The notes under the pieces are model-generated. The model made no database searches. It had not been told where the DNA came from and was given only the letters and a program-made list of their open reading frames with translations. A stretch of 64,000 nucleotides of DNA. Origin: Cupriavidus sp. D39. Lineage in GTDB: Bacteria > Pseudomonadota > Gammaproteobacteria > Burkholderiales > Burkholderiaceae. The stretch covers positions 186,001-250,000 of the forward strand of contig NZ_JAPNLE010000007.1 in the NCBI RefSeq assembly GCF_026627925.1, read 5' to 3'. Position 1 is the first letter of the stretch; each line of letters opens with the position of its first letter. A program made the position numbers and the translations under genes. This document shows positions 44,745-53,360 of this stretch, piece after piece.

Positions 44745-45605
44745 TCAGGCCGGCTGCCCGGCGTTCGCTTCTTCACGCAGCCGCACGGCTTCATGGAAAT
44801 CACGCTTGAGCGTGGGGTAGTAGGCGATCTGCCCGCCCATGCCGCCGGCGATCTCGATGGACGCCGCGCTAATGAAGCTTGCGTACTCGCTCGACAGAAA
44901 CAGCGCCATCCCGGCCACGTCCTCTGGCTTGCCGAAGCGGCCGATCGGCACCACCTTCAACACCATCGCATCGAACTCGTCGCGGGTGCAGCCGGCCGGC
45001 ATTTCCTTGAAGTGCCGATCCCACTGGCCGGTATCGATCCAGCCCATGTTCAGGGTGTTGACCAGGATGTTGTCCTTGGCCAGCGACATGCCCAGGGATT
45101 TCGACATGGCGATGCACGCCGCGCGATTGACCACCGAGGGAATGCCGTCGGGCGTCGGCACCACGCCGGCCAGCGCGTTGATCTCGATGATGCGGCCCCA
45201 GCGCTGCTTGCGCATATGCGGCACCACCGCCTGTACGAAGCGGAAATGCCCCATCTGCAAGACGTTGGCGTGCTCCAGGATCTGCTCGGGCGTCAAGGTA
45301 TCCAGGTTGCCGCCGCGGCCCTGGCCGGCATTGTTCACCAGTACATCGACCCCGCCCCACTGCGCGGCAATGTGTTCGACGAAGCAATTGACGCCCACCG
45401 TGTCGGTGACGTCGACCACATGGGCAATGACGTCCTGCGCACCGCGCGAGCTCAGATCGGCTCCCGCAGCCTGTACGTCGGTTTCGCTGCGCGCGCAAAT
45501 GGCCACGCGCGCGCCTTCGGCGGCGAAGGCGCGCGCGATGGCGCGGCCGATGCCGCGCGACGCGCCGGTGACAATGACTCGCTTGTTGCTCAGATCGATC
45601 TGCAT
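44745..45605 (-). CDS. SDR-like protein lacking the canonical Tyr-Lys pair
   Basis: The 286-residue protein has the Rossmann motif TGASRGIGRAIARAFAAEGA and NNAGQGRGG. At the active-site position it reads IPSVVNRAACIAMSK, so Ser and Arg replace the catalytic Tyr and Lys. The C-terminus (VPIGRFGKPEDVAGMALFL) is of family type. It may be a subgroup that works differently or a binding protein. The start at 45605 (MQIDLSNKRV) is used. It heads the operon and has a degenerate ACAC dyad upstream. Confidence 0.85.
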   Translation of the reverse strand: MQIDLSNKRVIVTGASRGIGRAIARAFAAEGARVAICARSETDVQAAGADLSSRGAQDVIAHVVDVTDTVGVNCFVEHIAAQWGGVDVLVNNAGQGRGGNLDTLTPEQILEHANVLQMGHFRFVQAVVPHMRKQRWGRIIEINALAGVVPTPDGIPSVVNRAACIAMSKSLGMSLAKDNILVNTLNMGWIDTGQWDRHFKEMPAGCTRDEFDAMVLKVVPIGRFGKPEDVAGMALFLSSEYASFISAASIEIAGGMGGQIAYYPTLKRDFHEAVRLREEANAGQPA

Positions 45606-45664
45606 ACGCCCATGTCTCCTCACCCGGTTCATGCCCGGACTGCTTGGTTTGGAATATTGGTAAA

Positions 45665-45689
45665 GTACACAAAAATCGATAAACTGTAC
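45665..45689 (-). promoter_or_regulatory. GTACA/TGTAC dyad upstream of the SDR-SDR-MFS operon
   Basis: GTACA (45665-45669) and TGTAC (45685-45689) are inverted arms with AT-rich filling. In one direction it also reads ACAC-N13-CTGT, similar to the 10780 repeat. It is 60 bp upstream of the SDR start. It matches the regional operator only loosely. Confidence 0.35.
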
Positions 45690-45821
45690 ATATATTAAAA
45701 CCCGCGCTTGGGATGCGCCGGATCAGGCCTTGGGCTCGTCGACGCCGAAGCAGGGACGCGGGAATGACGCAGTCCGCTGCGCAAAAGTGATGCGTCAACC
45801 CTCTTTGAAGCCGGGATTGGT

Positions 45822-46115
45822 ATGTTGTCCAAGTTGAATGCGCTACGAAAAGAAGTCCGCGCCCTGAGCCGCAAGGCCGTTCTGACGGTGTCCAAAAATG
45901 CGCTTCCCGGTGGCCCGGCGTACTACGAACACCTGGCCAGGTTCTTCGATGACCTGATCCTGAGGGCCGCCGGGGAGCTGCAGATTGTCGGGCTTGCCGC
46001 GGCGGTGGAACTGGGCGTCGCGGCCCGGCATCACCTCACGTCTGTGGATCCGCCGCGCTGCGCAGCGATCGGGCAGAACTGCGCGTCCTGTACTGGGCAC
46101 TGTCCCGGCGCATGA
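45822..46115 (+). CDS. Small hypothetical protein
   Basis: An open frame of 97 codons beginning MLSKLNALRKEVRALSRK gives a basic amphipathic start, a middle part with FFDDLILRAAGELQIVG and a Cys-containing end (NCASCTGHCPGA). No family is recognised and no clear ribosome-binding site precedes it. Its stop overlaps the next start (ATGA), which slightly favours it being real. The previous 216 bp (45606-45821) hold only the promoter region of the leftward operon. Confidence 0.32.
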   Translation: MLSKLNALRKEVRALSRKAVLTVSKNALPGGPAYYEHLARFFDDLILRAAGELQIVGLAAAVELGVAARHHLTSVDPPRCAAIGQNCASCTGHCPGA

Positions 46116-46432
46116 CGACGTTCGCGCCCGATTCGATGTGCGACGGAGAGCCGCAACGCAGCCCTGGCCGGCAATCCGGTCCGGCGGCCGATTGCCCGGC
46201 GCCTTGCCAGGCCTGCAATGAACTGCTTCGGGAACCGCGCAGGGCGCATGGGCATGAAGGCATGCAGCCGCTGGACCTACCCGTGCGGCGCCGGCTCAGG
46301 TGCGAGACGGTATCCGAACTGCAGCCGTTTCGCTGCACCAGCTGCGGAGCGGCATGGCAGAGGAGCCAGTCGACATGCGAGCCTTTTGCAAACTGGTTTA
46401 TACGACGTGCTTTGGGGCGGGCGGGATGTTGA
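46112..46432 (+). CDS. Small Cys-rich hypothetical protein
   Basis: The 106-codon frame has CQAC and, near the end, FRCTSCGAAWQR, which looks like one zinc-ribbon half. The pairing of Cys residues is suggestive but no family is recognised. It overlaps the preceding frame by 4 bp. A chance frame in GC-rich DNA cannot be excluded. Confidence 0.3.
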   Translation: MTTFAPDSMCDGEPQRSPGRQSGPAADCPAPCQACNELLREPRRAHGHEGMQPLDLPVRRRLRCETVSELQPFRCTSCGAAWQRSQSTCEPFANWFIRRALGRAGC

Positions 46433-46631
46433 CCACGCCCGCCGGGATTGCTTCACGGCATTCGAACTGGGTTTCTAGGGAGATTGAGCCAGCGCGGTAG
46501 GTCACAGCGAGCGCTGGGCAGCTCCGTGCGCGGCGGACACATGCACCTTGGGGCTGGCGATGCGGCGAAAAATGCAATTAATCGCCAGCACTTTCCCTTA
46601 GACCACGAAAGGAGGGCTCAGCAGGATGGGG
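46433..46631. other. Intergenic part without recognised genes
   Basis: Nothing convincing is seen on either strand between the Cys-rich frame and the integrase remnant. Together with the remnants at 46632 and 47060 it makes a stretch of about 750 bp with no intact gene. Confidence 0.5.
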
Positions 46632-46735
46632 CTACCGCTTCCACCCAATCCGGTGACGCTCCTGCGTGGCCTGGTGCCGCACATCGTCTTCCATATGCAG
46701 GTAGGCGCTGGTGGTCGAGATGGACGCGTGCCCGA
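46632..46735 (-). pseudogene. Tyrosine recombinase (integrase) C-terminal remnant
   Basis: Reverse-strand codons ending at TAG 46632-46634 read FGHASISTTSAYLHMEDDVR and then HQATQERHRIGWKR. This is the end of a phage-type integrase: LGHxSxxTTxxYxH, including the catalytic Tyr. The sequence upstream no longer fits. It is a scar of an integrated element at the left edge of the decayed zone. Confidence 0.75.
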
Positions 46736-47059
46736 ATCAGTCACTTGCTGACTGGTCCTTTTCCCCTGGTTTTGGAACGTTGGTCGGCCCCCGGCGCCGG
46801 TCAAGCGCGCCCGCGAGCACGGAAGCCCCCTGTTTCGACAAGATAATTAGATGTCTGCCCTCGTCTGCAGGCTGTGAGAGGTAGTGGCGCGTGCGGGCAG
46901 GCGTCGAACAATACTCGAGGGAGCAAACCGCGGGACACAGCGATGTGGCGTGCTGGGGTATGGCGATTGAAGCGTTTGCTCGATCAGCAGGGCCAGGGGA
47001 TGTGGGAGGAAGCGTGGCGTGAAGCGGACCCAGGCATGGCGGGAGGTCGCGGCAGCGCA

Positions 47060-47153
47060 GGACCATGCCGCTCATGTGGTCCATCGCGCCACTCGATTGG
47101 CCGTTCGCAATGGGCAAATTGGGCACAGTCGAGCTCATGGAAGCGCATTCCAT
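47060..47153 (-). pseudogene. LysR-type regulator N-terminal remnant
   Basis: From an ATG at 47153 the reverse strand reads MECASMSSTVPNLPIANG and then GAMDHMSGMV. This resembles the opening of the LysR gene at 53361 (DLPVANV, GAIDHMSGIV). After that the similarity stops. It lies directly behind the Gfo/Idh gene. The HTH is lost, so no function is expected. Confidence 0.62.
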
Positions 47154-47180
47154 CTGGCACGATTCCCGAAGAGAAGTTTG

Positions 47181-48299
47181 TTACGTGGCAGTCGACACCC
47201 CCAAAAACTGCTGCGTACAGAACGAAGTCTGCGCACCTTCGAGCAGCCTATGCATCCGCACGGCATCCACAAATGTCGGCGCAGTGTGCGTGCCGTTCGC
47301 CACGTCGTCCGCATAGGCCCAATACAACTCGGCCAGTTCAAGCACCGAGGAAGGCAGATTCGAGGCTGGAAGACGCTGATAGTTCTCTGGAACCTGGAGC
47401 GTCTTGAGCGGCTGCTTGTCGCCGTGCGCACCGAGGATCTGGTAGTTCTCGCCGACATCACCGAACGCCGACGCGTTCATGATGCGCAGATCACCTTCCG
47501 TGCCGGTGACGTCAATCTGGACACCCGAACCGTTGCGTTTGCCACCCTCGATATGTACGGAGAGTACGGCGCGATGGGCCAGCAATCCCACGAGCGCGAG
47601 CTGATCGGGTGCCGATGTCGGCGTGGAATCGCCCGTCTCCTTGATCGTAACCACGGGGAACTGGTTCGACGTGAGCGCCGCAATTGAAATGGGCCAGCCC
47701 GTGGCTGCGAAGAGCATGTCGAGGAAGTGACCGCCGTAGATCGCGACAACTGATGAAAAATTCTCGGGCGGCACGGTCCATTGGAGTGAGCGTGTGCGCG
47801 TCGCCTGAAAATAGTTCACGCTCACGTGCATCCGCACTGAGCGTAGCGTGCCGACGTAGCCTTGCGCGATTAGCTCGCGGACGTAGCGATTGTGCGGCGC
47901 GAGGCGACGCTGTAGCCCAACGACATGACGCACGCTTCGCTCCCCAGCGAGTCGCAGCAGTTCCTCAGATTCGCTTACCGTGGTCGTCAAAGGCCATTCA
48001 CAGTACACATCCTTGCCGGCCGCGATGACGCGCCGCACTGTCTGCGCATGTTGCGGAGCCGTGTTCAGCACTACCACGAGGTCAATGTCGGGACTCTCGA
48101 TAAGGGCGTCGACCGAGGACTCAACCCGCCCAATCCGATAGTCGCGTGCCGCCGCTTCGGCGGCGTCGCGCCGATGGCTGAACACCGCGTCGAGCGAGTA
48201 TTGAGGCAACAGGTCGAGCACGCGCAGGTGCCCGTGCTTTGCCCAGTTTCCGACGCCAATGATGCCCACACGCAGCGGCGCAACCCTAGGCGATTCCAT
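47181..48299 (-). CDS. Gfo/Idh/MocA-family oxidoreductase
   Basis: The 372-residue NAD(P)-dependent oxidoreductase has an N-terminal Rossmann motif VGIIGVGNWAKHGHL, the family EKP-like site as YCEWPLTTT (Glu-Trp-Pro in place of Glu-Lys-Pro, so the usual Lys is Trp) and a GGHFLDMLFAATGWP helix. It probably oxidises a sugar-like or cyclic polyol, or reduces a ketone. The start at 48299 (MESPRVAPLR) is chosen as the first ATG before the family motif. Flanking gene remnants suggest local rearrangement. Confidence 0.85.
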   Translation of the reverse strand: MESPRVAPLRVGIIGVGNWAKHGHLRVLDLLPQYSLDAVFSHRRDAAEAAARDYRIGRVESSVDALIESPDIDLVVVLNTAPQHAQTVRRVIAAGKDVYCEWPLTTTVSESEELLRLAGERSVRHVVGLQRRLAPHNRYVRELIAQGYVGTLRSVRMHVSVNYFQATRTRSLQWTVPPENFSSVVAIYGGHFLDMLFAATGWPISIAALTSNQFPVVTIKETGDSTPTSAPDQLALVGLLAHRAVLSVHIEGGKRNGSGVQIDVTGTEGDLRIMNASAFGDVGENYQILGAHGDKQPLKTLQVPENYQRLPASNLPSSVLELAELYWAYADDVANGTHTAPTFVDAVRMHRLLEGAQTSFCTQQFLGVSTAT

Positions 48300-48399
48300 G
48301 TCGTTCCAGTCCTCCACAAGCGGTCTCAGGTAGTGAGTTGGGGTGGTCCTATGCCGAATGCGAGGTCCGCTTCTGCAGCGGAACACCCGGGCGATCGGA

Positions 48400-48545
48400 C
48401 AATTCATAACCCACGCGTGCCGGCAAATTTGCAGGTTCGACATATTCGTCACGCCGCCACATCGATTCCGCGCGATTGAGGCCGATCGCCTTCTCACGAA
48501 TGCGAACTTCGTTCGCTCCGGAAACCAACGCGGCGGGTGTAGCCA
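48400..48545 (-). pseudogene. Zinc-type alcohol dehydrogenase (MDR) remnant
   Basis: On the reverse strand one frame reads ANEVRIREKAIGLNRAESMW and then RRDEYVEPANLPARVGYE. It closely parallels the intact segment VRIRVKAIGLNRAESMWRN in the gene at 50260. No start, frame or C-terminal domain remains. It is a degraded paralogue, not a recent copy, as the DNA differs at many wobble bases. The rest of the 533-bp stretch 48300-48832 has no gene. Confidence 0.65.
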
Positions 48546-48832
48546 GACAACCACGGACTCACCAGTTTCACCTGGAATTCTCCAGCGGCGCTCGTCGGCC
48601 AGCATTGCAGGTGGATCTGGCGCCACTTCATGCAGAATTCGCGGGCGAATGCGCATCGACTGGCATCAAAGACCGAACCATTGCGGAAATGCGTGTCCGG
48701 GGTGTCCCAACGCCTAGCCCATTTTTCTCGCGCAGACCGATCACTACATTGACGTCAAGCGTAGGCGGCCGTCGGCATGTCCCCGCGGCTTCCTTCCTGT
48801 GCTTGCTGAATAGCCTATTGTGGAGATTGTGA

Positions 48833-49942
48833 ATGTCCAAGCTTTTTTCGAAAGTTGCGGTTGGTCCATATGAATTTGCCCATCGTGTCGTTCTTGCGCC
48901 CCTCACCCGCGTGCGCGCCGAGACGGGGGCACGCCCAGGGCCGCTAATGGCCGAGTACTACGCGCAGCGCACTTCGCCCGGCGCTCTCTTGATCGCCGAA
49001 GCCACCATCGTGGCTCCAGACGGCAACGGCTATTTTGGCGCGCCCGGTCTCTACGATGACGGTCAGATAGCGGGCTGGAAGGCAGTGACTGACGCCGTGC
49101 ACGCCAAAGGTGGCAAGATCTTTCTGCAGCTGTACCATGCGGGTCGGCAGTCCAACGCCCTGCTACAGCCCGATGGCGGCCGCCCCGTGGGGCCATCCGA
49201 AGTTCCGCACGAAGCGCCTGCATACACGGAGGCTGGCTGGGTGCCCAACACGCCGAATCGCGCCCTGGAAGCCGCAGAGATCGTCGGTATCGTCGAGAGC
49301 TTTCGCGCGGCGGCCGAACGCGGCATGGAAGCGGGCTTCGACGGTGTGGAGCTTCACGCCGCGAACGGCTACCTGCTCGACCAGTTCCTGCAAGACGGCA
49401 GCAACAAGCGTACCGACGAATACGGCGGTTCTATCGCCAACCGCGCCCGGCTTCTCCTGGATATTGCGCGCGCCGTTGTCTCGATGTGGGGCGCGACCAG
49501 GATCGCCGTTCGCCTGGGCCCGAGCGGCTCGTGGGGCGAGATGTCAGACAGCCACCCGGAGGCCTTGTTCACCTATGTCGCTTCGGAGCTCGACAAGCTC
49601 GGCATCGCGTATCTGCATCTCATCGAGCCGCGCATCCGCGGCGTCGTGGAGGACGAGACACGTGACCAGAACCCCGTCGCAGCAAAGCTGCTCCGCACAC
49701 ACTTTCACGGCCCAATCATCGCAGCGGGCGGGTTCAATGGGGAAAGCGCCGAGGCGATTCTGCGGTCCGGCGACGCTGACCTGATTGCGTTCGGTCGGCA
49801 CTTCATCGCGAACCCGGACCTGCCCAAACGTCTGCGTCACAACCTGCCGCTCAACGAGTACGACCGCGAGACGTTCTTCGGACGTACCGCAGTGGGCTAT
49901 ACGGACTATCCGTTCTACGACGAGGAGTCCGTCGCGGCGTGA
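48833..49942 (+). CDS. Old Yellow Enzyme family NADH:flavin oxidoreductase (ene-reductase)
   Basis: The 369-residue FMN-dependent TIM-barrel protein has the FMN/active-site motif VELHAANGYLLDQFLQDGSN (His-Ala-Ala-Asn pair for substrate binding), RTDEYGGS and a C-terminal GRHFIANPDLPKRL. It reduces activated C=C bonds, nitro compounds or N-ethylmaleimide-like electrophiles with NAD(P)H. It is followed by the MDR quinone-reductase-like gene, a typical electrophile-defence pairing. The start lies at an ATG just after TTGTGA. Confidence 0.92.
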   Translation: MSKLFSKVAVGPYEFAHRVVLAPLTRVRAETGARPGPLMAEYYAQRTSPGALLIAEATIVAPDGNGYFGAPGLYDDGQIAGWKAVTDAVHAKGGKIFLQLYHAGRQSNALLQPDGGRPVGPSEVPHEAPAYTEAGWVPNTPNRALEAAEIVGIVESFRAAAERGMEAGFDGVELHAANGYLLDQFLQDGSNKRTDEYGGSIANRARLLLDIARAVVSMWGATRIAVRLGPSGSWGEMSDSHPEALFTYVASELDKLGIAYLHLIEPRIRGVVEDETRDQNPVAAKLLRTHFHGPIIAAGGFNGESAEAILRSGDADLIAFGRHFIANPDLPKRLRHNLPLNEYDRETFFGRTAVGYTDYPFYDEESVAA

Positions 49943-50259
49943 GCTCAGCCGCCGCCGGCTAATGCGCGACCGCCTGTTCGCCGGCGCAAGCGCATATGCA
50001 GACGTCAGCCACGGTGGTCCGGACTGCAAGCTTTGCGTCGCGGGGCGGGGAAAGACACGGCTCGATGAGCTCGAGAATCTGACTTCCGACATCGATACGT
50101 TGACGCCGGCAGCCCGCCCGACGACGCTCAGGCCTTCCGTCGCGTCCGAATTCGGGCGGCTGAGAAACACCACACGGGTCCTGTCACGCTTAAACGGGTC
50201 GAAGTTGTTATGCCTGTCAAAGCCAACTGAGTTCGTTGGCGCCAACCAAGGAAATTTTA
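49943..50259. other. Intergenic region without recognised gene
   Basis: Several open frames exist on both strands, but none has a family motif or a ribosome-binding site. CCAAGGAAATTTTA directly precedes the MDR start at 50260. Nothing else is seen. Confidence 0.5.
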
Positions 50260-51134
50260 ATGTCGCGCGTTATCAAGTTCGCCAGAATCGGCGGTCCGGA
50301 AGTTCTCGAATTCATCGAGACGCAGGTTCCCGCTCCAGGTCCCGCCGAAGTTCGCATCAGGGTCAAGGCTATTGGCCTCAACCGCGCCGAGTCGATGTGG
50401 CGAAACGGCCAATACATCGAACCGGTCATCGAGTTCCCAGCAGGTCTGGGATATGAGGCTGCCGGTGTTGTCGAAGCAGTGGGCACGGACGTGGCTGACT
50501 TCGCTGTGGGCGACAAGGTCAACGTACTCCCCGCGTACTCGATGAACCAGTACTTCACGTATGGCGAGGTCATCATCGCACCGGCTTACGCGGTTGTGAA
50601 GCATCCGAATTCCTTTCGTTTGAGCAGGCGGCCTCGGTGTGGATGATGTTCGTGACGGCTTACGCCGCGCTCATCGACGACGCCAAGGTGGGCAAGGGCG
50701 ACTTCGTCCTCATTCCTGCAGCCTCGAGCAGCGTTGGACTCGCGGCGATCCAGATCAGCAACTATGCAGGGGCGACGCCCATCGCGCTGACGCGTACCTC
50801 GGGCAAAAAGCAGCAGTTGCTCGAAGCAGGCGCTGCGCACGTGATCGCCACGGATGAGGTCGATTTTGTGCAGGAGGTGATGCGCATCACGGACAACAAG
50901 GGTGCACGTATCGCATTCGACCCAGTCGGCGGCCCGAACTTCTCGAAGCTGATCGACGCGCTGGCCTACCAGGGCATCGTGTACATCTACGGAGCACTCG
51001 CCGAGGGTGATACACCGATGCCGCTGCTAGCGATGATCGCGAAGATGCCGGTTATCAAGGGTCATAATATCTGGGCGACGACTGGCGACGAAACACGCCG
51101 TAAGGCTGCAGTGGAATACGTCCTTAAGGGCCTA

Positions 51135-52299
51135 GTGTCCTGCGTCAGAAGTTCCTTGCATTATTGACACCACATAGTAGTCTGCGTTGAAGGCACGCAA
51201 ACGGCGAGGCGGTGATGAGAGGAAGACCAAAGGCGGAACTCGTGTTGGATGAGGCCGAACGTGAGCAACTCAAGGCGCTGACGATGCGGCGCAAGACCGC
51301 ACAGGCGTTGGCGTTACGCGCGCGCATTGTGCTGGCTAGCGCTGAAGGCTTGGACAACAAGACCGTCGCAGCAAAGCAGCGTGTCACTCAGCAAACCGTA
51401 TCGAAATGGCGTGCGCGCTCTTCGTGGCGCATCGGCTCGATGGACTGCTCGATGCGCCGCGCCCAGGGGCACCGAGGTCCATCGATGACGCACAGGTGGA
51501 TGCGGTTATTGCCAAGACGCTCGAATCCGTGCCAGCCAACGCCACCCACTGGAGCACGCGCAGTATGGCTCGCGCGGCAAATCTATCTCCGTCGACCGTG
51601 ACGCGTATCTGGCGTGCCTTTGGATTGCAGCCTCATCGACAGGAGACCTTCAAGCTCTCCACCGACCCATTGTTCGTGGAGAAGGTGCGCGATATCGTGG
51701 GGTTGTACCTCGACCCACCGCTCAAAGCCATGGTGTTGTGCGTTGACGAGAAGAGCCAGATTCAGGCACTGGACCGCACGCAACCCATGCTACCGCTGGC
51801 GCCAGGAATCCCCGAGCGACGCACGCACGACTACATGCGCCATGGCACGACAACGTTGTTCGCCGCGCTGGACATCGCCACTGGAAAAGTTATCGGTGAA
51901 TTGCATCGCAGACATCGCAGCAGTGAGTTCCTGCAGTTTCTACGCACGATTGAAGCCAACGTGCCACCCAAGCTCGATGTGCATCTCGTCATGGACAACT
52001 ACGGCACGCACAAGACGCCGTCGATCAAGGCTTGGTTCGCTCGCCATCCGCGCTTCCATGTTCATTTCACACCCACCTCCGCCTCATGGATCAATCAGGT
52101 GGAACGCTGGTTTGCAGCCATCACGGAACAATACATCCGCCGCGGCACGCATCGATCAACCCGACAACTTGAGCAAGCCATCCATCAATACCTCGACCTG
52201 AACAACGCCAACCCCACGCCTTTCGTGTGGACGAAGTCCGCCGATGACATCCTCGCCAGCATCAGGAGATTTTGTCTGCGAATTTCTGACGCAGGACAC
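51135..52299 (+). mobile_element. IS630-family insertion sequence (1165 bp)
   Basis: The ends are a perfect 16-bp inverted repeat (GTGTCCTGCGTCAGAA at 51135-51150, its complement ending at 52299). The flanking TA at 51133-51134 and 52300-52301 is the IS630-type target duplication. It carries one transposase gene. It interrupts the MDR gene and leaves its coding sequence recoverable. The inserted gene lies in the same direction as its host. Confidence 0.92.
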
Positions 52300-52302
52300 T
52301 AG
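51215..52302 (+). pseudogene. IS630-family transposase, split by a 2-base insertion
   Basis: The N-terminal HTH part (about 65 residues to KWRAR) is in one frame. The DDE domain, starting [20 protein letters not shown], is in another. Removing CT from CTCTTCG near 51418-51421 joins them into about 361 residues. Catalytic residues are seen in [18 protein letters not shown] and NQVERWFA (Asp, Asp, Glu). Programmed frameshifting is possible, but no slippery heptamer is seen. The stop TAG (52300-52302) is formed by the TA duplication and the next host base. Confidence 0.88.
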
Positions 52303-52474
52303 AGAATGGTGCACTGAAGCCGGTCATCGATCGCACATTCAAGTTTGATGAAATGGTAGAAGCTCATCGCTACCTGGAGGAAAGCGGTCAGTTCGGCAAG
52401 ATTGTCGTAACGGTGTGATGTCGGACGGGGCGAGGTGCGCCCCATAACGCGCCAGAATTTTCACCCGCGAGGTA

Positions 52475-52510
52475 CCCTGGAGAGGCGTTCCACGCCTCCT
52501 GGGCTTTTTT
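52475..52510 (+). terminator. Rho-independent terminator after the MDR gene
   Basis: CCCTGGAGAGGCG (52475-52487) pairs with CGCCTCCTGGG (52493-52503), with one mismatch and one bulge. The T-run TTTTTT (52505-52510) follows. It lies 57 bp past the MDR stop codon. Confidence 0.72.
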
Positions 52511-52607
52511 AAGGTCCATCGCCGATTTGCGGGGGAGGCCATGGGCGTCTCAGTACGCCCCTTCGTCTTCACGTATGATCGGTCTGATATCCACATGACC
52601 CTTCATC

Positions 52608-53057
52608 ATGGCTCATACTATAGACCCCAGCTTCGCTGAACGCGTGCGAGCGAGCTTCTCTCGGCAAAAGGCAATGTGGTTGATAAGAGCCAGTATGCCG
52701 CTCGTCGAGAATGGACGTGCGGAAGTCCATCTCGAGCACTGGGACGGCGTCGAGCAACAGCACGGCTATGTTCATGGCGGCGTTGTCGGAATGATCGCGG
52801 ATGCAGCAGCTGGCTATGCCGCGATGACTATTGTGCCCAGCAGCGCATCGATCCTGACTGTGGAGTTCAAGTTAAACTTTGTCGCGCCTGCACAAGGTGA
52901 CAGGATTATTGCCAGGGGTGAAATTGTGCGTCCTGGGCGGACGCTCATTGTCACGCAAGCGAAAGTGTTTTCTGTCAAGAACGACCAAGAGAAGCTGTGT
53001 GCTTTGATGCAGCAAACGATGATGGTCATGCACGGGATGGAAGACGCTCCCGCCTAA
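52608..53057 (+). CDS. PaaI-family hotdog-fold thioesterase
   Basis: The 149-residue hotdog protein has the active-site pattern QQHGYVHGGVVGMIADAAAG (conserved HGG and Asp). It hydrolyses aryl- or acyl-CoA thioesters and could release CoA from dead-end products. It follows the MDR terminator and precedes the LysR gene. The start at 52608 follows GACCCTTCATC with only a weak ribosome-binding site. Confidence 0.88.
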   Translation: MAHTIDPSFAERVRASFSRQKAMWLIRASMPLVENGRAEVHLEHWDGVEQQHGYVHGGVVGMIADAAAGYAAMTIVPSSASILTVEFKLNFVAPAQGDRIIARGEIVRPGRTLIVTQAKVFSVKNDQEKLCALMQQTMMVMHGMEDAPA

Positions 53058-53360
53058 ACGAGGTGACCACGTCCAACGACGTGTGTTATCCCGCTGGCCT
53101 TCGGCGCGCAAGTCGACAAGCAGCCGCTTGAACCTTCAGGTTTCTGAACTATCAGAGCTTGCCTGCCTCTAGTCTGCATTCCTCCGCGCTCGACCCGGCC
53201 GAGATTTTTTGGCCTACGGTCATGACGTGGCGAACGTTACCCAAAGTGCGCCGACATCTGCCGATGCGGCGCAGATGCGCAGGTTGATCGAAGGTGTGAT
53301 AACGTCGTTTTCCTTGCAGCGACGGGCGGCTGCGAAACGTTTTCCGAACGGAACAGTGTG

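Larger units (their letters stand above)
50260..52418 (+). pseudogene. MDR-family zinc-type alcohol dehydrogenase / quinone oxidoreductase, frameshifted and interrupted by IS630 element
   Basis: The N-terminal GroES-like domain reads MSRVIKFARIGGPEVLEFIE. The NAD motif is VLIPAASSSVGLAAIQI, and the C-terminal end KPVIDRTFKFDEMVEAHRYL is found only after the insertion. The first lesion is one base missing near 50606-50611 (AATTCCTTTCG), shifting HPNSLSFEQAA. The second is an IS element at 51135-52299. With both undone the protein is about 330 residues. Joining GGC-CTA (51129-51134) to GAG (52302) restores the frame exactly. It is therefore a knocked-out quinone-reductase-like gene. Confidence 0.9.

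Noticed and set aside
49943..50245. A small gene in the gap before the MDR gene (either strand)
   Set aside because: No motif, no ribosome-binding site and no sensible start; the frames look random.
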